Positions 47,600 through 58,941 of a stretch of DNA of 64,000 nt are shown one piece after another. Below the pieces are notes generated by a model. The model did no database searches. It saw nothing but the letters and a program-made list of their open reading frames with translations, and had not been told where the DNA came from. A program made the position numbers and the translations under genes. Each line of letters starts with the position of its first letter. Position 1 is the stretch's first letter. Location: assembly GCF_047511655.1 (NCBI RefSeq), contig NC_133398.1, forward strand, positions 49,977,638 through 50,041,637, read 5' to 3'. The DNA is from Castor canadensis (taxonomy: Eukaryota > Chordata > Mammalia > Rodentia > Castoridae).

Positions 47600-47765
47600 G
47601 CACTCACTGAACATTTTGAAATGGGGAAGCAAGGTGTGAATGGGAATATAACGGAGGGGATGAACTTGTTAAAAATATAGCATATGCATTCATGGAATTA
47701 TCACAATGAAATCCCATCATTTATGTATGCTAATTCAAAAATAAAAATTTTAAAAAGCTATGATA
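47600..47765 (+). mobile_element. L1 3' tail
   Basis: 'aaatatagcatatgcattca', 'tcacaatgaaatcccatcat' and 'atgctaattcaaaaataaaa' are the last part of an older L1 3'UTR with an A-rich end. Confidence 0.65.
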
Positions 47766-47784
47766 AGGCAGGAAAAATCTGTTG

Positions 47785-48035
47785 TACTGAGGAACTTTTA
47801 CACATAATTTGTCAAGAGTTTTTATCATGAAAAGATGCATTTATCAAACACTTTTTTTTCTGCATCCATTGAGAAAACCATGTGGATTTTTGCCCTTTTA
47901 GTCCGCTAATGCGGTGAATCACATACTAAGAAATGAAATTCAATAGCACATTAAAAAGATCATTCTCTCTATGATCAAGTGGTATTTGTCCTTGGAAAGC
48001 AAGAATAGCTAAAATTGAACGTTTGATATACAAAT
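47785..48035 (-). mobile_element. L1 ORF2 fragment with 5' inversion
   Basis: 47785-47924 is L1 ORF2 (RT region) in minus orientation. 47925-48035 is L1 ORF2 in plus orientation and corresponds to the text that comes just before the first part in an uninterrupted L1. This is the layout left by twin priming on a minus-strand insertion. Confidence 0.65.
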
Positions 48036-48870
48036 TCAGAAGTGTGACTGCCCAAACTAACAGAAAGGGTGAGTTTAATCATATAAGTATGATGGGAAAA
48101 ATCAGGCAAAACCTCATGATGGGGTTCTGGAGGACAGTTCCTCAGAAAGTGGAGTGGGAGGAGGGTCCAAAGAGGTAAATGCCAAGCTTAGGGCCAACTG
48201 ACAATATTCCACAGAGATATGACACTTTTGTGGTACTGTCAGTGATTCTAGGTGGCTGGATGGATAGCAGTAGGCATGGAGCATTGGCAGTCATTGGGAA
48301 AGCTTCTGATCCAAAGTTGAAATATGCCTTGTTAGCCAATCGGAGCAGAGGGGAGAAAAGGGAAACACGATGTTGCTGAGAGCTTCACAGGGGTCTCCCC
48401 AGAGGTCCTGTGTCAGATGCAAGATTGTATTCTAGACTATCTAACAATAATTGCCATAATTCAAGTTAGGGTATTAGACACAGGTCTTGATCCTAAAGAC
48501 ATACATTCCCATTAACCTTGTTTAGCTCTTTATTTAAAAATGTCATGCCTATAATGTGCCTAAAATAAAGAGGAAACATCAAGTGATCCTCTCTGTGCTA
48601 TAAGGAGTGGATTACATTATGCTCAGTGTGCCTTCCCATCCTCTTCCTCTTCCCCTCCCTCACCTCATCTGTCCTCTTCCCTGTGCTTTCTTCTTCCTTC
48701 CTCCTTCCCTTCTACCCTTTTCCCCTCTCTTTTTCCAGTTATTATTAAATCTGGCCATCACAGATTTTATACAGCTAAACTGACGCACTCTAGGGACACT
48801 TTAAAAATATTTTCATATAATTTTATGATGTAAAGAGAATGCAAGTGTATGTTCAAAAGCCCTACAGAAC
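48036..48870. other. Intergenic, with a pyrimidine-rich tract
   Basis: No gene is recognised. 48627-48740 is almost wholly C/T (CTTCC-type low complexity). Confidence 0.5.
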
Positions 48871-48874
48871 TTGA

Positions 48875-48889
48875 ACGGTAGGGGGCAGC
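48875..48889 (+). promoter_or_regulatory. CTCF-like motif
   Basis: ACGGTAGGGGGCAGC fits 13 of 15 positions of CCASYAGRKGGCRSY, including the whole AGGGGGCAGC half. Confidence 0.45.
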
Positions 48890-49143
48890 AAAAGTTAGCT
48901 TTTTCTTTTTTTCAAATCTGCATCCAACATTGTCTTATACTTGAGTAATATTAGTTTCATGTGTTAAAGAGAAGGAAAGAAAAAGAGGAAAAAGGTGAAG
49001 AATGTGCAATTTAAAAGTAGGTTCTAAAATGGTAAATGTGCTCTATTGTAATTTACTTCTCTGGTTTTTTGTAAAACAATGTGTGGCTTTTCATGATTCT
49101 TTCCTGAAGAACCCCAAACTATTCATGTATTACATACCAGTAG

Positions 49144-49158
49144 CCAGTAGATGGCAGT
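49144..49158 (+). promoter_or_regulatory. CTCF-like motif, full match
   Basis: CCAGTAGATGGCAGT fits all 15 positions of the CTCF core, in the same orientation as the motif 270 bp to the left. The surrounding sequence is unique-looking and not an obvious SINE. Confidence 0.6.
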
Positions 49159-52079
49159 ACTTCTCAAGAATCAGGAATATAGGACCAGATTTTAGGGGAA
49201 AAATAAAATACAGAACGTAATCTTTATTTAAAAACTAAGTAAGTAAAAGCAATGTTAAATAGAGGATTAAACCCTCTATGTCTCAAATATAAATTAAAGG
49301 AAGGACAAATTTTAACTACAGGTACATAAAGTAAGGTGATAACTAAAATGTTTTCAAATGTCAATTTTAATCTTTACAAAAGGTGAGCTGAAATCGATGG
49401 AAATCATTTGTATTTTATCATGTATTTTTAGAATGTTCTTTTATCAGATTTTCAGTGACCAATTAATTCATAGATGTTAGCCAAGAGAAAGACAATGCAC
49501 ACAAACACAATGCTTTTAGATTACTGATTAATAGCAATAAATGACTTCTCTGTTGTCCCTGGCTATGTTATTTAAGTGTCAACAGAGTACCTCAGAGTGT
49601 CTTATATACTATCAGTTCTTCACCTTTTCTAAACATTTAGCTACTTTGGTTGGATATTTGTAATCAGATAAAAACAGGAACAATGTCTGTAGTCAGAGTA
49701 CTTGGAGTACAAAGGAAAATGCAGGCCCACTGGTTTCTGAGAATGACAGTCCTTGACCCGAAACTTCAAACATGCCTGGAGCAGAGTCCAGTCTAGCACT
49801 TAGTTTATTTTCAGAGGTCCCATGCCTTAGTTATTCAGATAAGTAATAACTGCTTGATGGGAATAAAAGCATTCCCTTGCATTTCTATGTGTAACAAAAA
49901 TTCCCCTGTCTTTGCTGTTTGATTTCCCACAAGAAACCCAACTTGGATTTCACTACAATAACAAAGGGCACAAGAAAAAAACAAAAGGACATATTTGCTT
50001 AAATTGCTGTTTGTATGAAAAGAAACTGCTTAATGGGGTTATCACTGGGTCAGGCTACACTCTTCTTTTCACCAAAGCTGAATCAAGGGCAAATGAATTG
50101 AGGAAGGCTGGGTGGATTTAGAGTCTCTGAGCCACTCTTTTTATAAACTCCTTGGCAAAACCATCTCTGAGCCCTCTGTTTGATTAGCAACCTAAAGTTA
50201 CCTAAGAAAGGAATTGAAAATACTGAAGAATGGTCAGCTACTAGGGAGTGACCCTCAGATTTAATTTTATTTCTGGAGAATAATACTGCTCCATATGGAA
50301 GGAAATATGGTACAGACCCATGGTCTCTGATTCCAGCCTATTTGGTGTTTATTCTTATCACACTCGGTGTTTCAGTTTCTTTATCTGTAAAATTAGAATG
50401 ATTAGCTTGGAATGGAAGTTTAAGTTTAAATTTGTGAAGCACTTGGAATATGATAAGTCCTATATGTGATGATAGTGATGATGATTATTGTGGTGACAAT
50501 GATTATAATAGTAATGGTGGTGGTGTACCAGGCACTGCGTTAGAAGCTGAGAATACAGAGATTGATAAAATACTATCCCTGCCATTGAGAAACTTAGAAT
50601 CTTTTAGGAGGAATTAGGTAAATAAATAAGGACAAATATTATAGGTGTATTTAGAGATTATAGAGTCTGGGGATAGAGGGGTACAAGGGATGGTGTGTTG
50701 TAGGAGTGAATGATGTCTTCTAAATGCTCACAGACAAGACATGGGACAAGGAGGGACTTTCAAAATGTGATTAAGATAGAACTGGGGAACACAGGACTGA
50801 AATGGGAAGCAGCGAGGGACATTTACAAAACCATCACCATGGGAATATGACTAGAGCATGCACTGTGTTTAAGGGGAAAGAATGAGAAATGAAACCCTAT
50901 AGGTGGACAGAAGTTGGAGTCCAGGTCACCTGGTGAACAGGAGTCCACTGGGTGAGTTTTGGATTTAAAAGCATTTCTCTTGACTTAGTGTATTTTTTTT
51001 TAATAAGGTGTCAACATTTAAAATTTGGAATCTTTTATGACAAATTCTGGATTTCCAAGTTTTCTAGAAAATTTGGAGTATTTGTCACTAGCCATTGTTC
51101 TCTAATTCTAGCAAAATATTAGTGGATGACATGTGCAGTGCCCTGTTTGTCCCAGAACTCTATCCCATTCAGTCATTATTCTTACCTCCAAGCCCATGAA
51201 CACTGGATCTTTTTATAACCCTTTAAAGGGCTCTGGTTTTACTCCACAGGGCATACAGAATATTGATCAGTTATAGGCAGGAGAGTCTACTGGGATATCA
51301 TTTATATTTTTGTGTGGAGGCTAGATTGAGGGACAAGATGCTAAATTGTTTTTGGCTTTTAACAAAAGTTTTATCATAAGCAGTGACTGGACACATGCAA
51401 AGGCAAATGAGTACCATTAGATTTTACTGGCAGATTTTATTAAAAATAGAATCCATGTTTTGAAATTTGTAACCTTTAATCCCGTTATGGAGGAGTGATC
51501 AATCTTCTAGTCAAGTGCATATTGTCTTTATTTTTAAGGTATGCAACAGATCTAGAATTTTGGGAGAAAAATTCATTTTAGTTTAGCAGCTCCTTTAAGG
51601 TTCAACACTTGGTTTCCTTGGAATTAATAGTAAAGAAATAAAATCAGACCTTAGCACATCTGGAAAGGGGGTAAAGGGAATTCATGCATTTTAATGGGGG
51701 AAGGAGTTGGTACAAAGCAGCAGCAAAGTATTTCCTATAAAGTGAGTTTTGCTCTTTAAAATCTTAATAGTAGAGGCAATCTCTCATTTTTGGTAACCTA
51801 GGACTTTCTAGGGGAAAGATATGGATCTTAAATTGGATTGATAGACACAAACAAACCCAGGACTTTACTTGCTTGTGGTTCAGGACCCTGAGAGGCTAGA
51901 AGAGAAGAGGCAGAACAGAAGCAACTGTGCTCAAATCAGATTTCAGAATGATTTAGGTATTCATGAAGCATTTAACACCCAGGGAGAGGGGAGACAGGGA
52001 GGTTAATTATGAGAATGGGATGAACTAATCCTATACTGGTTCTATGGCTTTGTCTTCCTAGCAGGAGAGTTACGACTAG
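49159..52079. other. Intergenic, mostly unique sequence
   Basis: There are MIR/L2-like scraps at about 50340-50400 ('tcagtttctttatctgtaaa') and 50520-50640 ('ccaggcactgcgttagaagc'), and a GAT/GGT-rich simple stretch at 50465-50525. No gene is seen. This is one of the least L1-affected parts of the right half. Confidence 0.5.
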
Positions 52080-52084
52080 GCATT

Positions 52085-52560
52085 TTAGTCAGGATTCCTC
52101 TAGAAAAAGAGAACCAATAGGTTATGTGTACACATACACACACAAGCACATACTATATAAAATCAGAACCAAATAGAACATATGTCTGCATTTATATGTA
52201 TATACATATATGTATATAGCTATCTCTATATTGTTGAAGGAACTGTCTGAAAACTGTGGGCCAGGTCAACATTCTAGAAACTCAAGGAAGAGTTGATGCT
52301 GCAGCCTTGCGTCTAGAGGCAGAATTGCTTTTTTCTTGGGAGATCTCAGTCTTTTTTCTTGAGCCCTTGAACTGATTGAAGTTCACCCCCATTATGGAAA
52401 GTCATCTGATTTATCTGATGTCTACTGACTTAAATGCTAGTGACATTAATATTAAGGTAAAAGGTGCCTTTACAACAGCATTTACACTGGTGTGTTTGAT
52501 TAAATAACTGGGCAGTATAGCCTAGCCAAGATGATATATGAAATTAACATTGGGGCACAG
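52085..52560 (+). mobile_element. Old interspersed repeat with internal microsatellite
   Basis: It starts 'tcctctagaaaaagagaacc', passes through (CA)n and (TATACA)n-like stretches at 52125-52220, and ends 'tagccaagatgatatatgaa' + 'attaacat'. This is the order of a widespread old mammalian repeat whose name I do not assign. Confidence 0.45.
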
Positions 52561-52848
52561 GCTGGTCGGCATAATATCAGTTGGAAAGGGGAGGAAGACC
52601 CTGCTACTGAGCTCTGACCATCTCTGATAAACAAATTGCAACACGAGAGTTACCTCTAGTATTCACTAAAGATACATGGGGCACCTACTGTATGTGAAAT
52701 TCTTTGCCAATTCTACTCTGCTTTTGTGGAGGGCTCTATTGCTAATGTTAATACTTAGAGAAAGGGTGCAAGTGCAAACAGATACCATTGGAGGCAGCTC
52801 AGTTTGGTAGACAAGACACTGGGTGTGGATAGAATAGCATGTATTTTA

Positions 52849-53101
52849 TTTTTATTTATTTATTTATTTTTTATTCTTTTAGTCACATGTGCATACATTG
52901 TTTGGGTCATTTCTCCCCCCTGCCCCCCTCCTCCACCCTCTTCCCTCTTCTTCCTTCAGGAACAAGCAGGTCGTGTTCTGCCTTTATCACTAGTTTTGTT
53001 GAAGAAAAGAGACAAGCCTAATAAAGAAGACAAAGCATTTTTGCTAGTTGAGTTGAGGATAGCTATACAGATATATTCCTAGCATTGCTTTCGTGTACAT
53101 G
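52849..53101 (-). mobile_element. 5'-truncated L1 3'UTR insertion with TSD
   Basis: T/A-rich start, then the reversed L1 3' end (C-rich 52913-52950, 'gccttatcactagttttgtt'-type text), stopping at 'cattgctttcgtgtacat'. Candidate duplication TAGCATGTATTTTA (52835-52848) and TAGCACGTGTTTTA (53102-53115), 12 of 14. Confidence 0.8.
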
Positions 53102-53174
53102 TAGCACGTGTTTTAGATGTGTGACCTTGGGCAAGTTTTCACTCTTCAACTCATTCATTAACTCATTGTTTAGT

Positions 53175-53445
53175 CTATTTTACCAAAATCCACCAACTTT
53201 CTGAACCTTATTACATTTATCTGAAAATCCAGTATAATTAATAAGTTACCCAGATTTAATGGAATAAGATAGATAACATTTTTGGACACATTACAAGTTA
53301 CCAATAACTATTCTACCAAAATCCACCAACTTTTTGAACCTTACTCAATTTATCTGAAAAACCAGCATAATTAATAACTGCCCTAGATTTAATAGAACAA
53401 AATATGTAACATTTTCTGATACATTACAATTATCAACAACTATTC
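53175..53445 (+). repeat. Tandem duplication, period about 133 bp
   Basis: Copy 1 (53175-53307) and copy 2 (53308-53440) share 'taccaaaatccaccaacttt', 'tgaacctta', 'tttatctgaaaa', 'ataattaata' and 'acattacaa', with roughly 85% identity by eye. A few bases of a third start ('ctattcc') follow. No coding sense. Confidence 0.9.
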
Positions 53446-55124
53446 CTTACCTTCCTTCCCTATCACACTGAGGAGTAACATGGAGTGTGAGAAGCAGAGT
53501 GAGGCTAGGCCTAGTCAGATGCCTGTTTCTAGACCTGTAGGAGGCAGATCTGTGTTCAGGTGAGGCCTCACATTGATCTGACTTGATCAGAATGAAGGGC
53601 TGGGCCTGAAATGTAGAACCACTACAGAATCATTGTAGAATTCTAGAGCGATTCTCACCCTTTTCAATCCATTATACCATATTCTACGTGTGTTGTTTTG
53701 AGTTTTGAATTTTAAACAATGTTGTTAAATTCTAAAATGTAGTGCTTAGAAAATCCTAAGTGGTCTAACAGAGTACTACAACAAAACAATCAGCAGGCTC
53801 TTATATCAGACAAGTTAAAATGCATGAACTTGACTACACACCTTGTATTCTCTCGACTGTATTGTTTAAAGCCAGAAAAGTCAAAGCTGCTCAAATTCCT
53901 ATTAGGTCTCTTAGCTCACTTACTGAATGTGACAGGCTATAATTTGCCAATAGGTTCCCATACTCATTTTTGGGGGTTGGACTGACAGCATAATACCTTT
54001 TTCTCACTGCCTTCTCTGGTATATTTGTGTTCCACAGAATATCTGTATTAGGTCCACAAATGTCCAGTGAAAAGAAAGCAAATTTTATAGTTTATTGATG
54101 TCTGAACATTAAGTAACCCCACAACAGGTTTTCTGGCCTGTACAGGTGTAGGGGTGAGGTGGTAAGGAATGGAAAGGGGTCATATAACTTATATTACTCC
54201 TTAAAAGGTAAATTCATTGTTTTGCCCAATGAGTTGGTTGAGATGGATCATTATTTTTTTAAATTGACTATAAATTGCTAGTAAATGGTATCTTTATATT
54301 TGTAACAAAAATATTGGTAGTAGACAGTAGAAGATTCAATACTGGGAGCTCTGTAACTTCATGGAGCTTGGGGCAAGTGAATCAAATCATGTTATACCTC
54401 TAAGGTGTTCTTCACTCATCTTTGGAGAAACCAAGGTAATGAGACTGGAGAGGACCAGGCCATGACTGCAGAATAATTATGAAGGAGCATATCATATACA
54501 TATAGCTAATTCAGCTGTTCATAGCCATGGACAAAGGTCACACAGATAAATGCATGACTGGTTGAACCAGAATACCAGTATAACTGGAGCTGTGCCAATT
54601 AGGGGGTATTTGCAAATGGCCATAAGAATTCAACTTAGGAAAGCCAAAGTTGTATAAATGCCAGGCTAGCATACATGAGAAATAAAAACTTCAACATGAG
54701 TTACTCAGAGGAGACATTGGAGAGATCAGAAAGAGATAAAGATAGAGGTACAGCAAGTAACTTAATACAAAAGGCCTCTTGGCACACATGTCTGTCTCCA
54801 CAGTCTCTGCAAATGCTCATTGAATTAGTGAGTTAAAACCTATCCTCCCCCAAACATACCACCTAAACAAAACAGAAAGACAAAACCTATAAAGCCCTAA
54901 AGGCAATTCCAGAAGAAAATAGAGAAGCTACCCGAAAATCACAAAAGATTAGAAATAAAATTTGAAAGAAAAGCAAAATATTGGAAGAAAAACAAAAGGT
55001 TTGCTTTAAAAGAAGGGTTCAGCAAAACTTCTCTCCAGAACACTTGCAATATATAACAGTATCACATGTAGGCAGCTAAGCTTGTCTTATAGAACAGTCT
55101 CTAACTGTCAACACAACATGAAAT
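53446..55124. other. Intergenic, no feature recognised
   Basis: Unique-looking AT-rich sequence with no named repeat. Confidence 0.5.
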
Positions 55125-55230
55125 GAATACTCATATTATATACATTGTACAAATGGGGAAACTGTGGCTTAGAGAAAATAAGCAATGCTCAAGATCAAAT
55201 AGGTGCCTGATGTCATCATGAGATTGAGAC
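55125..55230 (-). repeat. MIR fragment, minus strand
   Basis: 'tgtacaaatggggaaactgt', 'ggcttagagaaaataagcaa' and 'gctcaagatcaaataggtgc' give the antisense MIR core. Confidence 0.65.
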
Positions 55231-58200
55231 CAAATCTGTCTGTGGCGAGAAGTTATAGTTCTACATACACCATGACTTCTGCTGAAGGCTATGAGTAGGA
55301 TAACCCCAAGGCCTCGATTGCTTGTGGCCAGTTCATGTTTACACCTATTGTTTTGGGAGTATTTACCAAATCCCTCTTTTGCTTTCAAAACTGTCCAAGA
55401 ATAGACAATAGGTTATATGGTACCCTAGTTATAGAGTATACTCAAATGAATGACACAAATTTTGGCTTTCAAAGAGCTTATGGTCTAGTGGAGGAAATCA
55501 ACCTGCAAACAAATAAGTACAATTCAAAGCAGAGAAGCATAAGAGTTTCCTTGAGGGGCAGAGTGGGGAGCTTACGGTCCAGAAGCAACTAATTCTGCCT
55601 CATACATGAATGTCAACAACTAGCCTTTAGAAAGAAGGAAGTGAAAATGTTATTTTCCCAAAACTTTTTCTGTGAGAATGCCCTAGAAATAATTTCTGAA
55701 AAAGGCTCTAATAAGACTGACAACAAATAAATATATCCTAACATTCTACCTTACATTGACATTAAACCAGAAGATTCTGGGGTAAGACAGCAGACTAGAA
55801 GTTTCCTTTGACTCTGTGAATGAGAAGAGTCAGAATAACAAAGGGAAGACCACATTTCAATGAAAGAAAGAGCATTAAGAATCAGGAAAGAGGTGCCAAG
55901 ACAACTAAAAGCCATGGAGAAACTGAGAGACAACACAGAGAAAAGTAAGGAACAGTGTGCAGCTTCAACCCTAGCTCATGGCAGAGCCAAAGCTGAACTA
56001 CAGGTAAGCCAGCAACCCTGGTGACATGGCATCCCTAGCACAGGAGAAGCCCACGTTCTTACAAGTCTTAAATCCAGTGCAGAGACAGGCTAGCATTGGA
56101 GAAGAAATTCATTGCATGATTCCCCATAACTCAAGAGTGTTAAAGCCAGGAACCATCTCAAGAGGGGGCTTATTATTTGAAACTGAACCACTCTGCAAAC
56201 CTGAAAACAAGTCAGGGAGACTGGGGGCACACTGCTACAGTGTCTGGGTGGGAGGTAGTCAATGGGAGGGAAAAGGTCAGGCATGGGCCTGGTGACAAGT
56301 TTAAGAAGCAGGGAGCTTGGGCTGTGGAGGTGGTCAGTGGCCCTGTCCTCTGTGATGAGGAGTGATTCTCATGGCTTGTGGATTACATTAGACTGTGAGC
56401 TCCAAGCCTGAGGTTGCTGATTACTTGTCCTCTGCAGCTGCCTTATTGCCACATGTGGTTTGCTGCCTGGTGGAGTAAGAGCTCTGAGCTCAGGTCTTAC
56501 AGAGTGTTCAATTTCTACAGACTTCTCCCTACTTCCGGGTGGTTTACTGCTGGGGGTGCTCAGTAAAAGCGCTAAGACCAGGAGGCAGAGTGTCAGGTTC
56601 TCCCCCTCCAGTGAAAAACTCAATGCTCTCTTTGCTTTATTTACACTCTGATGAAACTGGAGGATACCCCTTGGCCACAACCCAAGCGTTCAAATTGGAC
56701 AGCCTATGGAGAAAATGAGGACCTGCCTGACCCACAGGCTGTGAAGCTTATTGTAGCCAGCAGCAGCAACCTATGCACAGAAAGGAAGTTTCCAAAGTGA
56801 ATGCAGCCCTGACAATGACAACATATACTGATCAGCTTGACCCTCAGCTGGCATACAGCTCCATCCAGTATGGTGGGAATAGGGAACTACAATAGACTCC
56901 TTCTACCCCAAGGCCTAAAAGATTTTAGTTAGAAGATCCAGAGAGAAGTTTCCCCAATTCTTTTTTAAAAAAATTTTACTGTATTTTTAGCATTGGTTTT
57001 AGTGTAAAAATCTTTAGTTTTTTATTCCTTTTCTTAACTTTATGTAATTTTATTTATATATTTTAATTTTATAATCAGATTTTTCATCTCTTGCTTCTTC
57101 CCTTCTTCCTTATGTTCCTTTACTTTTTCTTTCTTCTTTTTATTTTATCTTATTTGACCATGGCTCTTCTTTCTTTTTCCCTTTCCCTATCCCATTCTTT
57201 ATTTCATCCTTTCATTGTTATTACTTTTACTTTCATTAAAATTTAATGTCATAATTTATTCTATGTTATTTTTGCCATTTTTTTCTATGCTTACTGTTGG
57301 CATAGTAGTTCATTTTAATTGATTTTTATTATATTTCTATATATGATTTATTTTGGTGTTGTTGCTGTTATGGTGATTTGCTTCCAATAACAACAACAAA
57401 ATCTCAGTCCCAGATGAATTCAGCAATGAATTCTATCAGACCTATAAAGAACTAACATCAGTGGTCCTTAAACTATTCCATAAAATAAAAAGGGAAGGAA
57501 CACTTCCAGACTTATTCTACAAGGCCAAGAAGAAAAGAAAGAAGGAAGGGAGGGAGGGACAGAGGAAAAACTATAAATCAATTTCCTTGATGAAAATAAA
57601 TGCAAAAATCACCAATAAAATTTTGCAAACTGATTCAACAACACATTAAAAAGATCATGCATCATGTTCTTAGTTGGTTTCATTTCAGGGATGCAAAGAT
57701 GGTTTAACATATGCAAAATCAATAAACATAGTACAACCCATAAACAGAATCATGAACCAAAATCATAAAATCATCTCAATAGATGCAGAAAAAAACCCTG
57801 TGGCAAAATTCAACATCCCTGGATGATAAAAGCCCCAGAGAAACTAAGACTAGAAGGAACATACCTTAGCATAACAAAAACCTATAGCTAACATTATACT
57901 GAATGGGGAAAAACTGAAACTATTTCTTCCAAAATCAGGAATGAGACAAGTGTGTTCACTCTTACCTGTCTTTTTTAATATAATGCTTGAACTCTTAGCC
58001 AGAGGAATGAGCAAGAGATAAGAAATAGGAAAGGAAGAAGTCAAATTATCACCATTGGTAGATATGGCCTAATACTTGTATGACCCAAAAGTCCCCACCA
58101 GAAATCTAACATCTGATTAACAGTTTCAGCAAATTAGCAAGATACAGAGTCAGTTAAAAAAAATAGTAGCTTTGCTATATAGCAATAATGAATAAGCTGA

Positions 58201-58490
58201 GAAAGAAATCAGGAAAACAATCCCATTGACAATTGCCTTAAAATCACCTAGGAATAATCCTAACCATGGAAGTGAATGTCCTTTACAATGAAAACTATAA
58301 AACACCAAAAAAAGAAACTGGAGAAGACACAAGATAATGGAAAGAACACTCATGTTCATGGAGTGGCATAATTAATAACATGAAAATGGCCATATTACCA
58401 GAAGAAAATCTACAGGTTCAATGTAATCCCCCCAAAATTCTAGTGACATTCTTTACAGAAATAGAGAAAACATCTTAAAATTCATGTGGA

Positions 58491-58580
58491 GAGTTTGTTT
58501 GGAGGTTCTAGCAGGGGAGTGCAGCTACTCATATACCCTTGACCGAAGAATGGTCCTTCTCTATTGGGGATGGTCGTCCT
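58491..58580 (-). ncRNA. RN7SK (pseudogene): 7SK snRNA fragment, antisense, in a chimeric retrocopy
   Basis: The minus strand reads a central to 3' part of 7SK small nuclear RNA (about nt 146-238 of ~331, from memory). Key strings on the plus strand are 'gtttggaggttctagcaggg', 'cagctactcatatacccttg' and 'ggggatggtcgtcct', close to the complement of 7SK with about six substitutions in 92 bases. It lacks both ends of 7SK and its Pol III promoter, so it is not an active gene. It joins an L1 3'UTR at 58580/58581. Confidence 0.9.
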
Positions 58581-58941
58581 TAAGACACCTAAAAAACTAG
58601 ATAGCATTTGTTTCCCTCAATGCAGAGAAACTGAAGCAGATACTTTAAAGCAACTGAGGCCAATAGGAGAAGGGTACCAGGAACTAGAGAAAAGGTTATA
58701 TCAAGAAGAATTAACTTAGAAGTAACACACATGCACAGGACATCAATGCAAGTCAACTCCCTGTATAGCTATTCTTATCTCAACTAGCAAAACCCCTTGG
58801 TCCTTCCTATTATTGCTTATACTCTCTCTTCAACAAAATTAGAGATAAGGGCAAAATAGTTTCTGCTGGGTAGCGAGGGGGGAAGGGGGAAGAAATGACC
58901 CAAACATTGTATGCACATATGAATAGAATAAAAATTAAAGA
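58581..58941 (+). mobile_element. L1 3'UTR part of the 7SK/L1 chimera
   Basis: It starts 'taagacacctaaaaaactag', the same point of the L1 3'UTR as 'taagacatccaaaacacatg' at 35242, and runs to the G-rich end and the terminal 'gaatagaataaaaattaaag'. Together with the 7SK piece it is bounded by AAAATTCATGTGGA (58477-58490) and AAAATTCATATGGA (58942-58955), a 13/14 target-site duplication inside the older L1 ORF2. Confidence 0.9.

Noticed and set aside
52804..53082. Hydrophobic open frame of 92 codons
   Set aside because: It is the antisense of an L1 3' end (T-rich and C-rich parts), not a membrane protein.
53175..53445. Repeat-spacer layout considered as an array of short repeats
   Set aside because: It is two diverged copies of one 133-bp unit, not short identical repeats with unique spacers, and the DNA is mammalian.
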